Shown here: piece after piece, positions 53,489 to 64,000 of the stretch
How the letters are laid out: every line of letters begins with the position of its first letter
Position numbering within the stretch: position 1 is the stretch's first letter
Assembly: GCA_932521025.1 (NCBI GenBank)
Contig: OW051472.1
Span: 3,286,001-3,350,000, forward strand
Source of the DNA: Oscheius onirici
Taxonomy: Eukaryota > Nematoda > Chromadorea > Rhabditida > Rhabditidae
Reading direction: 5' to 3'
DNA: 64,000 bases
Notes under the pieces: generated by a model
Database searches by the model: none
Told to the model about the DNA's origin: nothing
The model's input: only the letters and a program-made list of their open reading frames with translations
Translations under genes and position numbers: made by a program

Positions 53489-55694
53489 ATGCGACTACTC
53501 ATTATTCTTTCTCTGATTTCAGGTAGCAAATCTTTTTCCGCTCAAAATCTTTCAGTGTGCTACTCATACAAATTTCTCGTCTTCAATCCACTCTTTGCTC
53601 ATTCCCATACGAATTTTCTGGGAATTATAGCTGACACTTTAACGGAAGCCGGGCACGATGTGGTAAGTACATGGGCAGTTTCTTGTAAGTCTGATTCAGA
53701 CAGTGCTAGCTCCGATCTTGGACGAAACATTGGCTAACAAGACAGGTGTTAAGTTGACTAAAAACGTCGTCTCAATTCCACAATCGTATGGCTTGAAACA
53801 GCTGATGGAACACAAAAGTGCACGAATGAAGAACCTGTGGACGACGGAAACTGGTCCGATGGCTATGTATGAGGTAGTTTTTATTATAAACCACAAAAAA
53901 GTTGTTCAGCTCATGAAAAAAGCCTCGGAAATGGCCAAAATGGCTTGTGAACGTGAGTTTTCAACTCCCAGGAACATTCAGTCCTTTAATCTTTTGTTCG
54001 TTTCGGGAACCAGTTGCAAACACCTAGCGGACGCACAAAAAATCTAATAACAAACAATTTTTAAAAGACTGTAATTTGAAACAGTCAACTATAATTTTTA
54101 GAAGTGTTCTCATACAAAACAATACTGAGAATGCTCCGAGATCAGAAGTTTGATGTGGCCATCGTGGAACCCTTTACTATCTGCGGTTACGGTAACCTTT
54201 GTCTCTTACTTGCCTCTCAAAACTAAAATTCAGCATATGCCGAAGAACTGGGCATTCCCGCGACAATTGGAGCTCTCTCAGTTGTTCACAAGGATCACAT
54301 CTCTTCCTTCATTGGCGAGCCGCTGTCACCGGCCACAGTTCCGACAATTACTGTCCCCTATTCGGACCAGATGACCATTTTTGAAAGGGCCAAAAACCTG
54401 GGGGCTATTTTGATTTTGAAAAAGGCGGCCGGAATCATTTTTAGCGGCGAAGAAGAGTTTTTGAAGAAGAGACAAGGAGATAAATATCCGGGAGCAGCTG
54501 TGAGTCTAAATTGTTTTAGATAAAAAATATTTTAGGAACTCGTAGCCAGATCGTCTTTCATTTTCACAAACTCCAATCCCTATCTGAACTATCCGAAGCC
54601 AAAGATTCACAAAGTTGTCGATATTGGAGGGATTGTCGTGGACAGCAAGAAAGAGTACAAACTGGAAGAGGTTGGCTATCAATTGTTTAGAAAAAGGCTG
54701 TTTAGAAATGGGTCAAAGTGCTTCAAGAGCGTCCACACACTGTCTACATCTCGTTCGGGAGTATGGCTAAAAGTGTGGACATGCCTCAAGAGTTCAAGTG
54801 AGTTCAGGCTATATTTAGGAGATTTACTGGAAATATTCAAATCGTTTCGGGGAAAGGGACTGTATCGATATAATTTCCACAATTTTATAATCTCTGTTCT
54901 GGTATCGTTGAATCGAAAAGGGTTAAAAACTAAGACCTTCTCTTCCAGAGACTCTATTCTCAAAGTTTGCGAACTACTCCCAGACGTGACTTTCATCTGG
55001 AAGTATGAGGAAGAGACAACCATGGCCGATCACCTTCCCAATCTGCATTTGGAGCCCTGGCTTCCCCAAAACGACCTTCTCTCCGATCTCCGTCTCTCCC
55101 TGTTCATAACACACGGCGGATTGGGTTCCACGACCGAAGTTGCCTATTTCGGACGACCATCTATTATGGCATTTGTTCAGGAAATCTACATATAAATAAG
55201 TTCAGATTCCCATCTTCTCCGAGCAGCCTCGAAACGCAAAGATGCTGGCACGACATGGCGGGAGTTTGTTGCTCGATAAGAGTGTTCTCGGTCAGCCTGA
55301 GAGATTGAAAGAAGCCGTTTTAGAGGTTATAAATGATAAAAAGTGGGTCTTTGAAATCAATTTAAATTTCTTTTGTTTAGGTTCTCTGAAGCAGCAACGC
55401 GACTGTCAGAAATGCTGAAAAATGCCCCGATCTCGCCGAAGGAGCTGGTTGTGAAGCATGCCGAATTTGCAGCCAAGTATAAATTCTAGCATTCCAGAGT
55501 GTAAATATCCTTTCAGGTTTGGTAGAATGCCGAATTTGGATCCGTACGGACGACATTTGTCTTTCATCGAATATTTTAACCTGGACGTCTTTGGATTACT
55601 AGTGATTACTTTGCTGGCGATCATATTGGTTCCCTATCTGATCGTGAGAACTCTTTTCAGATTTCTTTGCACAAAGAAAGCCAAAAGAGAATAA
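53489..55694 (+). CDS. ugt: UDP-glucuronosyltransferase (UGT)
   Basis: ER membrane enzyme conjugating UDP-sugars to small lipophilic molecules. Signal peptide MRLLIILSLISVCYSY, split by a 33-nt intron. Exons read as 53489-53522, 53556-53662, 53700-53873, 53910-53952, 54102-54191, 54234-54499, 54536-54670, 54716-54797, 54949-~55167, 55206-~55340, then 55381-55476 and 55517-55694. Typical UGT strings are KFLVFNPLFAHSHTNFLG, TVYISFGSMAKS, LEPWLPQNDLL and the donor-sugar signature FITHGGLGSTTEVAYFGRPS. Next come FSEQPRNAKMLARHGG, a C-terminal transmembrane helix (LDVFGLLVITLLAIILVPY) and a lysine-rich ER-retention-like tail (CTKKAKRE). The splice after RPSIM lacks a standard GT at the homology-predicted site. 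AATAAA overlaps the stop codon (55691-55696). It converges with the multi-ShKT gene. Confidence 0.92.
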
Positions 55695-55787
55695 ATTCTT
55701 TTATTATTGGGAGCTGGTCAGACTCCTCAATCTGCCCGTTGCGTATTTCCTAATCTACAAGTAGTCGCCCCGCTCTTCTTCTTCGAT

Positions 55788-56558
55788 CTACTTTCCAGAA
55801 CAGAGACCACAAGTGCTAGCACAATAGCTAGTCTTCTGGGCCGTTGTGTAGAAGGTACTCGAACAGAATCCGTTGTTTTTCCAGTTGGCGCAATTTGTGT
55901 TCGAATCGACACAGCTAGTCGAAACGGAGCTGACTGTAGTCGAAGAGGAAGAACAGAGACCACAAGTTCGCTGACAATTGGCTGCTACAAAGGCTTCCAG
56001 TCCGCTGGTGACACAAATTGTTGGCTGGGTGGAGCAGTCGACGGCGGCATCGATGCAACCTCCGAGAAGACAGAAACCACAGACGTTGGGACAGTCCGTG
56101 GCAAGGATTGAGCGCCATTCAGCGCTTTGACACATGGCGTTGGTAACAGTAGCACAGTTGACACGAGGGTCTGAAAGCATCTATCGACAAAGCTCTGCGC
56201 AGAAGACCCACAAGCAGCATTTGTACAGACATAGGCCGGAGTCTGACAGCAGTAACCGCACAGTTTCGGGCAGGAGGCGATTGCCAAAGCCTTTAGATCA
56301 GCACTTCCATTGAAACAGGTCGCGGGTCTCTCGTCCGAACCTCCAGCTACCACGGCTGTATTGTTTTGGTAGATAGCCAGACAAGTCGCATCTGAGTAGG
56401 CGTTTGAGCACGAGACGGCGTTGGGGGTGTACTGGAAATGATATTGTTTCTAGAAGGGAACTTACGACTCCCCCACTGGTACAATTGGTATCAGTGATTG
56501 CCGCGACTGCAGAGAGGGTGATGAGGTGAAGGAGCCACATGTTGAAGTATAGAGACAT
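55788..56558 (-). CDS. Secreted multi-ShKT-domain protein
   Basis: ATG 56558 gives MSLYFNMWLLHLITLSAVAA (signal peptide). About four Cys-rich ShKT-like modules follow, each closing with the CxxxCGxC motif: ASCPKLCGYC, TDCPNVCGFC, ANCQRTCGLC and SYCASTCGLC, separated by short linkers, one Ser/Thr-rich (SSSSTTVSSVST). The frame change near 56170-56240 is explained by a 57-nt intron (GTACAA…TTTCAG); another intron lies near 56430-56465. ShKT arrays of this kind are common in nematode secreted or surface-coat proteins and astacin-like enzymes, but no enzyme domain is present. Length is about 215 residues. Confidence 0.82.
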
Positions 56559-57113
56559 TCGACAGTGCTTTTTATAGGAAACAAGAGACAGATCAGGATG
56601 CCGGCTGGATACACATCAAAAGGAACTTTTTGAACTGGTGCCGATCTCATCTTTTGTTCCCACGCAAAGCGTTTGCCCATTCATATATGAGTATAACCAT
56701 ATCAGTGTGGAAAAACGATTTGTTGCAAGCATAATATTTCGATTTTAAATACTGCAAAGGTTCCCGTCATCATAAGATCCTTTTTTTCTAAATCTGATGC
56801 AGATCGGTCACAGATCTCGTAAATTATTGTACAATTTGTTCAGCTGTCCTATTGCCAGTAGCAGATCCAGCCTTGCGGAGATGACTCATTGCACTGAAAT
56901 TGCTATCAATCAGGACCAACTGTAACTTCCATCTGCGGTCATCAATAAACTGTAGGATTTTCTAATAAAATGAAAATGAGTTGCAGCCTTCCAAACGACA
57001 CTGTTTTGCTGTCAATGCTGTTTTACCATTTTGTTACTCTGGCTTCATTTCATTTTATTACAGGAGGAAGAGCAATATGGTGTTCAGCAACAAGAGATCT
57101 GACCGGAGAACAA
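56559..57113. other. Intergenic, nothing recognised
   Basis: Promoter region of the multi-ShKT gene and 3' flank of the first MFS transporter. No exon or repeat is evident. Confidence 0.45.
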
Positions 57114-59374
57114 CTAGTGTTTCACTTCAGTATGCGGGAACTTTTTGTAAACGTAATAGAAAAGCGGTGGCCAGCTGACGAGAAAAAAGAGGTAGATCAA
57201 TGGCGGATAGTAGCTCAATCCGTAGGGAACAGCCCCATTAAAAATGGCCTCACTAATGAGAGAGGTCATTGTGGTTATCTGAAAGAGTTTATTCGTAAGA
57301 CACACTGGGAAAAGTACCTGAGTCATGGCAACTACTCCTTTGGAAGGAGTCAATTCGGCTAGAATGAAAGAAACCATGGACTGGTTTCCACAAGCTTTTC
57401 CAATCCCACTGATGATGTCGCCAAGAATGCCGGAAGACAGGGAGATCCAAGAGACGCCGATAATTTCGACAGATGTCAGTCCAATCATGGCAATTACGGC
57501 TTTCAGATACCTGAAGAGGATATGTTTAGTCAAATAGTTTAATACTTTTCGGGACCCCACGAATAAATAGTTTCTTACGTCTTATTGCAAGGCTTGTGGT
57601 TATTTGAAAGAGAAGGGTATAACTTACAGTATAGACAGACTTCCCATGACCAACCACCTCGTTCCAAACCTCTTCATCACGACAACAATAAGAAGAGAAA
57701 ATGGCGAGAAGATTATTCTTTGTACTGTTCCAATCGTCATTACCTGAAGAACCTTTTAAAAGTTAAACGGTTATTACCATGTCGACACTGAAGCCCAGTA
57801 GTTGATGAAGTCTTGCGAAGAACATAATTTCGATAACTACTGGTGAAACGTCCATAAAGGACTGGAAGATGACGACAAGGAGCATGGTTTGACGCAATGA
57901 GCTGTCTTTCCATATTTTTCGGCAGGTAATTGGTTCATCATCAAATGCTTCTTGTAACAGAACGGCTTTTGGAGTTTCCTTGATGTTTTCAGGTTCTAAA
58001 GAAGTGTGTGTGTGAACTTTCTCAATAGACTTATTCAACTTGGAACAGTCTTTAAAATGTATTCGTTTCGAGGCTTCATAGTCAATCAACGCGAACCAAA
58101 GTAGCGGGAATAATTTGAAAGATGGATTCACTTGGCTGAGTATTCAGCGTACACTCGTTGCATGTGTATCGATAGATTAGTCACGAACTATTTTTAAAGG
58201 ACTGTGATAGGAGATTTCTTGGAACTGACCAAGAATGATTGATCCATAGGTCAACGTCCGAGCTCTTCCTTTCTGCGACTTTTCCTTCAGATCAGGAAGC
58301 GCACAGAGATATATGGATGGGATTGCCGTCATCAGAAAAGCACAAACTGGGAGGTAGACCCAAGTGGAAGAAGAGCCAAACACAGCTGAACGACTCAGAT
58401 TCATGGTCAAGACAGTTCCCAAAACGTCACCGATTGAGAGAATTCCAATCGTGTAGGCTGGAAGAGTATTTTGGGGTCATCAGTATACTTGGGCACCGAG
58501 CCTGCTCGAGCCTGACGTTTTTTTTGCGATTTTCTCCAAATCTGATTCAATTTTCTCGATTTTTTTTCCAGACATTGGTTACTGCTTTGTTGACTTCTAG
58601 CAAACAAGAAATTGGAATTTAAATTAGTAATTTTCGAGAAAAATGGAAAAGCTCGGCGGCTCGAGCCGGCACATTTTCCATTTTGCTGGAAAATTACTAA
58701 TTTAAATTCCAATTTCTTGTTTGCTAGAAGTCAATAAAGCAGTAACCAATGTCTGGAAAAAAATCGAAAAAATTGAATCAGATTTGGAGAAAATCGCAAA
58801 AAAAAAACGTCAGGCTCGAGCCAGCTCGGTGCCCAAGTATAGTCATCAGTTAAAGTTACCTTTGTACTCAGGAGCCAGTGCAATCAGGTAGTATATGGTC
58901 GTTTGTCTGATGAGAGTCGAGGACATTCCAAAGACGAACCAGACAAGAATGAACGCCTCGAAAGATGGCAGGAAAAAGGCGGCTATTTGGAGAAGACAGA
59001 CGATCGTTGTCAAATAAAGTCTACACTTTTTATGAGAGCTAACAAGGGAGTAGTACCTGATCTGAACACTCATGAATTTGTTTCCTTTTCTTTCCAGTAG
59101 CGGAACCAATAGGAAAATGGAGAGAAAACGACCCACATCGATGAGAACGGTACTGCTTGACCAGATTGTGGATAGCCTTGATTTACAGTTAATTAGAAAG
59201 AAAATTAAGTAACCAGAAAGTGTTGAGATATCCGCCGTAGTGAAGATGAAAAGAGCTGTTTATCATCTCTTCCATGACATCAGGAATATTGTTGTACACT
59301 GCGAGGATCAGAGAAGAAGAAATGTTGGTCAATGTTATGCAGAACAGGGTAATGAAGAAGGATAGTTTCCTCAT
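57114..59374 (-). CDS. MFS membrane transporter, copy 1 (SLC46-like, tentative)
   Basis: Twelve-helix-type major facilitator protein. ATG 59374 (MRKLSFFITLFCITLTNISS) starts in helix 1, and the soluble loop with EEMINSSFHLHYGGY follows. The loop between helices 2-3 has the MFS motif-A-like GRFLSIFLLVPLLERKGNKF. Further helices include FFLPSFEAFILVWFVFGMSS, GDVLGTVLTMNLSRSAVFG, MLLVVIFQSFMDVSPVVIEI, GILGDIISGIGKACGNQ and LIYLFFLVSWPPLFYYVY. The stop is at 57114-57116. Exon order and intron phases match copy 2 (60434-63720). The junction after YGSI (58140-58240) is unresolved. An intron at about 58458-58860 carries a fold-back element. Substrate is unknown; the overall layout recalls the SLC46/PCFT group, but I hold this loosely. 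Confidence 0.82.
58484..58841. mobile_element. 358-bp fold-back element with 8-bp target duplication, in an MFS intron
   Basis: Nearly the whole unit is two inverted arms of about 175 bp. The ends are TATACTTGGGCACCGAGC and its complement, and the arms meet near 58665-58672. The flanking GTCATCAG occurs at 58476-58483 and again at 58842-58849, an 8-bp target-site duplication as in hAT-type insertions. It has no coding capacity. The element sits in an intron of MFS copy 1, where a transcript would form a very long hairpin. Confidence 0.9.
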
Positions 59375-60433
59375 GGGTGAGACTGGCGAAAATGGGTTGA
59401 GACGATATAAAGGGTGGGAGAACGAAGGTTACGAGAAAAAAGAGATAAGGCTGCAGTTTGGAAAGATAGCAAATGTCGGATCAAAATCTGACTCCGGGAC
59501 GACTTTCGTCGAAAAAGGTGTTGATTCTTCGATACCTTTGCAGTTTTCTGGGCTCAGTGGATGCCTTATGAGGATTTTAAGCTGTTATCTCCGTTCTGTA
59601 TGAAACCGATGTGAAGTGAGAGAGATTCTTAGTCTTCCACAGAAGGGAAAGGATCCGAACTTGACGGCACTTCGATCTACACCTCCTTCTCATCGTTTCC
59701 TTGCAAAAAAGAAGAAATATTGGTTAATATTATGCAGAACTTTTAGCTCTGAATCTGCTCTGAATGTTTAGCATGTAGCTAGAAAAACAAGAAATAGACC
59801 ATCCCTAGGTAGTAAATTATCTTCATAGGCACAAAAACAGTTTAGTCGAGAAAGTAAATAACATAGCCTTGTCTTCTTAGCTCTGAAAAAGACGCAGCTG
59901 GTCTGAAAATATAACTTAGAAAATAAAAAGAACAATCTTTAGAATGTTCCTGGCGATTAAATTTTAAATAACCTCGTCTTCTGAAAGTAAGGCTTTTTCC
60001 GATCACAGATCATTTAGCAACAGCTTGCCGCCCTCTGAAAAAAATCGCTCGGGGTGTCGTTAACAGGGTCCTGATAAAAACTGCACCTGACAAAGCAACT
60101 TTATCTGCATTCTCGAACGATCATATGTTTTTTTCTTGGACTTAAGTTCAAAAACAAAGTGTCAGGAGTTGACAGATTTATGAATCGTGTCATGGAAACT
60201 TTTTGGGGCTAGTCCCCTGCCAGTCTAAAGTGTCTCTCCCAGCAGTTCTGTCCAGAATTGTAGCCTAGCTAAACTCTCTGCTGGCCAGAAGGGGTCTTGA
60301 AAGAGTCTATCTAAAAAGTTCGCGATAAGAGGGACAAAAGGCATTGGTTGTTATTCGACCTTCAGATAAAATGTTGCCGTAAGAGCTAATTTGGAAAAGC
60401 ATAGTCCATTCAAGCTTAGTTTAATATAATAGT
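59375..60433. other. Spacer between the two MFS genes
   Basis: A/T-rich spacer of about 1.06 kb with no intact exon. It contains a short relic of an MFS first exon near 59700-59745, listed separately, and the promoter of copy 1. Confidence 0.5.
59700..59745 (-). pseudogene. Relic of an MFS first exon
   Basis: GAAGAAATATTGGTTAATAT-TATGCAGAAC (59713-59742 region) differs at only a few positions from the helix-1 coding segment of copy 1 at about 59311-59344 (minus-strand reading FCI-LTNISS). No open exon remains around it. Confidence 0.5.
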
Positions 60434-63400
60434 TTATTGCTGGTTAAACGAGCTTATGTTTCTATAAACATTCTGATTCCTATGAAGGAAGATGATCAGG
60501 GGCGGAAAGGCCAATAACAGAAATAGATAGGCTGATGGAGGAGAGTAACTGAAAACGTAGGGAAGAGTTGCCTGGAAGACACCGTCGGTAACAAGAGAGA
60601 CCATACTTGTGATCTGCAAGTATTTTTCAAGTCATTTCACTCAACTCTTACCTGCGTCATGGCCATCAGAGCTTTCGGCGGAGTGATTTCACACATAATC
60701 AGTGGTAACAGAACAACTCCTCCAAAACAGCTGGTCAGACCACTGCAGATGTCCCCGAGAATGCCTGAATTGTTTTACTGCCCGTGTTGGAGCTATACAT
60801 GCCTGTTGTTTTGGAGAACCAAGATGGCTCGAGGAATTGCGCGGTAATCAAACCATTGAAGATGAGAAAAGCCCAGATGAATCTGAAGAACAACATTTTA
60901 CGGTATGTTCAATGGATACAGTATATAGCTCGATACTAGAATTGAAGACATGGTTCCTTTTGTCTTAATGAGCTTGGCAGCGATGAGGTAAATCGGTAGA
61001 AAGACGACCCTTTGAATGCTACCAATCGTCATAATCTGAAACAAGTTAACAAATTGAATCCACTTAAAATGCTCTCGCGTCTCTGTGTGTGTCTGTGAGC
61101 GTTTATTGAGGATAATGAGGGGAGCTTTGTGCGCAAACTAGTTTTAACAAGTCGCGACAGGAAAAGCAAGTGCGCGAAGCAGGGATGGGCGGATGATCCG
61201 CATCCGCGGATATCCTCGCTCATTTCGACATCCGCATCCGCAAAACCAAAAAAGTGACTATCCGCATCCGCAATCGCAATTCCAAAAGGTTACTATCCGC
61301 ACCAAAAAATTATTTTTTTGCGCGGATTTCGCTGTTCAAAAACTTCTCAGAAATCACCTTTTTTCATCATTTTGAATGAAAAATTTTCAAATCAGCATCC
61401 GCATCCGCGGATATCCGCGCAATTTTTGAAATCCGCGCTCAAATCCGCAATTTTTCGGCTAATTCGCATCCGCACCGGATTTTGGGCATGCGGATGTATC
61501 CGCATCCGCACCTGTTTTTTGGGTTGCGGATGCCTCCGCATCCGCCATACCATTTTAACATCCGCCCATCCCTGGCGCGAAAGGTTCTTATAGCTTTTGT
61601 AGTTTCTTTGGAGGGATAGGCGGTAACTGGAGCAGAGTGACGAGGGGAGAATGGAGGAGGGGGGGGGAGACTGGAACTGAGGGTCCGAGAAAGAAGTGAT
61701 AGGAGAAGGCAAGGAATCTTTAGCCCTGGAAGGGCGGTGCTATCCTTGTTTTCTAAAAAATAGAACAAAAGTTAAAGGTAAGTTTACCGTTTCAACACCA
61801 AAGCCTAATGTCTGATGCAGACGAGTGAAGAAAGACTGCTCGATCGTTTTTGGAGAACAGTCGTAGAAAAATCCGATTGCCAACATTGTCAGAAGGACTT
61901 TGTTATACTTTCGTTCTCTGAGAATATCCTTCGCTTTGACATCTTCTTCAACTAATCCAGGAGTAATCAAAGACTTTAACTCTAGCTTGGAAAGGGTATC
62001 AGGATCAATGGAGCCATAAGTTATGGTTCTGACTCGCTCTCTCGTCATCTTTTTGCGTGAATTTGGCAGGAAGTGAAGGTAGATGGATGTGGCAAAAGAA
62101 ATAAGAAATGCAACGATCGGAATATAGAGCCATTTGGTGGTGGAGCCGAAAATAGTCGGACGACTGAGGTTCATCACAGCTAGACGGCCAAGAGTGTCTC
62201 CGATGCAAATGAAAACAGCAAAGTAGGCTGGAAATTGTTTTTCAAATCAAGACTTGTTGGACTTGAATATACTGCTTTTTAAAGCTTTGGGTAAGGACAA
62301 ACAGAAAATCTTGAGAACTTGTCTCAACCAATAAATATTAGCAACTCTTTCACAGGTCAGGACAAGTCTTTTATCTAAAATATTAAAACGCTATGGTGTT
62401 TGTGGCTGACTCTGTGTGCTTGTCCATGGCCACGAAAATCGTCGTAGCAAGTCAAGAGTTGTCAGGATTAGTTAACAAGTTACTTTCAAACTTGGAGTTT
62501 TTTACAGCCTTTGGCTTCTATTTTGTCAGAGGAGTACAAAGCTTTAGAAAACGGTAACCGCCAGGTAGAAAAGTGCGGTGCTACGACGCCGGCAGGCGAC
62601 GAAGTCGTCTGGTCCTCTCTTATTAAAACGCTAAGGTCGCCCGAAGCGTATTTCGAACTTTTCAACCTTTGGGCACTGCCAAAATTTGGATCTGAGGGCA
62701 ACTGTTTCATCGAAATTTTGCGAGGAATCCAGCTACCACGTCCGTTTTTCGAAATAATCCGCTTTTCACTATTTTCAAGTCCCTCTATGGTTTGGTGCTC
62801 TGAAGCCGCAGGTAACAAGTTACGTCATGTCGAGAAAATGGCACTAATTAACATTTGCACTTGGAGAAGAGTTGGAAAAGTTCTGCTACAGTTGCGGGGT
62901 ACGACGTCGTCAGACGACGAAGTCGGCTGGTCCACTTTAAATTGCACCCAAATCTCTCTGCTTCCGCATTCGGTAGTTCCCATACAGAAACGGATTTCGA
63001 GTGGTACATGCCAAGGAATATATGGAGGATAGTAGGTAACTTTAGCCTTGGAAGGGCGTTGCAAACCTTGTACTTGTAAAAGAGTTAAGGCCGTGTTTCT
63101 GTCTACAAGTTAAAATCATATACAACTAGATGTAACCTGCCCGACCGTAAACTAAGAGATCCGTAATTTCGGGGGGAATAGATAGACGTCTGCAATTATT
63201 CCCTCACCCTTGTACGAGGAAGCAATCTCATCCAGATAAAATACAGTTGCTTGGGTACCGAGATAGGAAATAGACCCGTGGAAAACCCATGAGAGGATGA
63301 AAGCTTCGAAGGACGGTAGAAAGTATGCCAGAAGTTGTAAGGAGGAGATGATGGTAACTAGCAACAATCTGGAAGGAAATGACTATCAAAAAAGCTACAA

Positions 63401-63720
63401 ACCTCAAATAGACACTGACAAACTTGCTACCTCTTGTTTCCAATAGCGGTGTAAGTAAAATTATAGATAGTAGTCGGCCAAGAGTGGAGCTTACTAGCGA
63501 AGTTGACCAAATTGTGGACATTCTGTATTATTTAGGGCTTTTTTGTAAACGAAGCCTACCCGAAAGGTCCCAAATAAGCCCCATAGTGCAGATGGAAGGA
63601 TCTGTCGAACATCTCTTCCATGACTTGAGGCATGTCGGACAGGAGAGCATAGTGAAGAAAGAGCGAAACATTGATCAAGACAAAGCAGAAAACGGCGAGA
63701 CAAATGGTAAATCGGTTCAT
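60434..63720 (-). CDS. MFS membrane transporter, copy 2 (paralogue of copy 1)
   Basis: ATG 63720 (MNRFTICLAVFCFVLINVSL) and stop 60434-60436. Exons in order: helix 1 plus loop with MEEMFDRSFHLHYGAY; STLGRLLSIILLTPLLETRG; AYFLPSFEAFILSWVFHGS (63240-63368); a long exon 61785-62229 (GDTLGRLAVMNLSRPTIFG…KVLLTMLAIGFFYDCSPKTI…RLHQTLGFGVET); IMTIGSIQRVVFLPIYLIAA; FIWAFLIFNGLITAQF; GILGDICSGLTSCFGGVVLL; and ITSMVSLVTDGVFQATLPYV with a final helix and polar tail. Each segment aligns with copy 1, and the intron positions agree. One intron (about 61040-61784) contains a hAT-like element; the one upstream of the long exon (62230-63239) is ~1 kb with internal duplications. It looks intact. Confidence 0.8.
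61180..61574. mobile_element. hAT-like non-autonomous element, copy 2
   Basis: 395-bp relative of the element at 32796-33115: same CAGGGATGGGCGGATG start and CATCCGCCCATCCCTG end, the same GCGGATGCGGAT-type internal words, and shared inner segments such as AAAACCAAAAAAGTGACTAT. Flanks GCGCGAAG (61172-61179) and GCGCGAAA (61575-61582) match in 7 of 8 positions. It is inserted in an intron of MFS copy 2. Confidence 0.88.
62510..63075. repeat. Internally duplicated, partly palindromic repeat in MFS copy 2 intron
   Basis: A ~44-bp module near 62571-62614 (TACGACGCCGGCAGGCGACG…AAGTCGTCTGGTCC) recurs at about 62891-62934 (TACGACGTCGTCAGACGACG…AAGTCGGCTGGTCC) at roughly 80% identity. Separately, CTTTAGCC(C/T)TGGAAGGGCG occurs at about 61713-61732 and 63041-63060. 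These look like parts of an old repetitive element split by later events. No target-site duplication was found. Confidence 0.5.
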
Positions 63721-63794
63721 TTTGTGCAAAATGATAAGAACGGAAAGAGACAGTTATGACAGTTGGATAACGAATTTGCAAGCGCAGATTCTTA

Positions 63795-63935
63795 TTTTAG
63801 ATTCAGGCTTTGATCTCATTTGCAACATTTCTTCCACAGCTTGATTCACATTAAACAACAGAGCATAGTGAACAGAATTTAAATCAAGCAAAGAAAGAAA
63901 AAGTAGGTTGGTTCATTGTGCATGATAAGAAGCAA
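63795..63935 (-). pseudogene. Decayed first exon of a third MFS copy
   Basis: Just upstream of copy 2, the minus strand contains ATGAACCAACC… and, in shifted frames, VHYALLFNVNQAVEEMLQM, which aligns with LHYALLSDMPQVMEEMFDR of copy 2 exon 1. Frameshifts and stops break the reading. It is either a pseudogene or the edge of a further, partly out-of-window copy. Confidence 0.55.
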
Positions 63936-64000
63936 AAAACTCAGTGTGTTACGGATAAGAGATTCATTGCAAAGGACGCTCTTTTGATTGTTTAGGCGAC

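Overview
The window looks like nuclear DNA of a free-living-type (rhabditid) nematode. Genes have many exons split by very short GT-AG introns (often 31-50 nt). Several start codons sit 1-6 nt after a 3' splice site, as expected for spliced-leader trans-splicing. One locus encodes a major sperm protein (a nematode hallmark), and the ribosomal protein L19 is very close to my recollection of the Caenorhabditis protein. Exon limits below come from reading splice signals together with protein frame; no transcript data were available.

Left part (1-23.3 kb), housekeeping and regulatory genes: a KDM6/UTX-type JmjC histone demethylase (+, 5' end not seen), a C2HC zinc-finger protein of the ZC2HC1 family (+), an unrecognised multi-exon gene ending in a RING-like finger (-), a beta-tubulin (-), a STAR/quaking-type KH RNA-binding protein (-), a coiled-coil protein (-), a METTL9-type methyltransferase (-), and, divergent from it across 184 bp, a mitochondrial TRM10/TRMT10C-type tRNA methyltransferase (+).

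Middle (23.3-47.5 kb): an AMP-activated protein kinase gamma subunit with four CBS repeats (+) behind a long pyrimidine-rich 5' region, a C-terminally truncated MSP (-), a small secreted Cys-rich peptide (-), a cathepsin B protease (-), and the most unusual protein of the window: an aromatic-amino-acid-decarboxylase-like PLP domain fused behind a signal peptide, luminal region and transmembrane helix (-). Then come small poorly resolved genes, a large basic/proline-rich probable nuclear protein (-), rpl-19 (+) and a GIPC-type PDZ protein (-), the last two converging within 43 bp.

Right part (47.5-64 kb), more accessory: an N-myristoylated-looking globin (+), a cluster of tiny secreted Cys-rich peptides (two intact, one degenerate, -), a secreted Cys-cluster plus ShKT protein (+), a secreted NTF2/SnoaL-like protein (-), a small disordered protein (+), a UDP-glucuronosyltransferase (+), a multi-ShKT secreted protein (-), and two paralogous MFS transporters (-) with decayed exon-1 relics beside them.

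Repeats: two copies of a hAT-like non-autonomous element with 8-bp target duplications, a 358-bp fold-back element with 8-bp duplication inside an MFS intron, a ~206-bp fold-back element with a TA duplication, a tRNA-like SINE candidate, and several short hairpins. No CRISPR, rRNA or convincing functional tRNA gene was seen.
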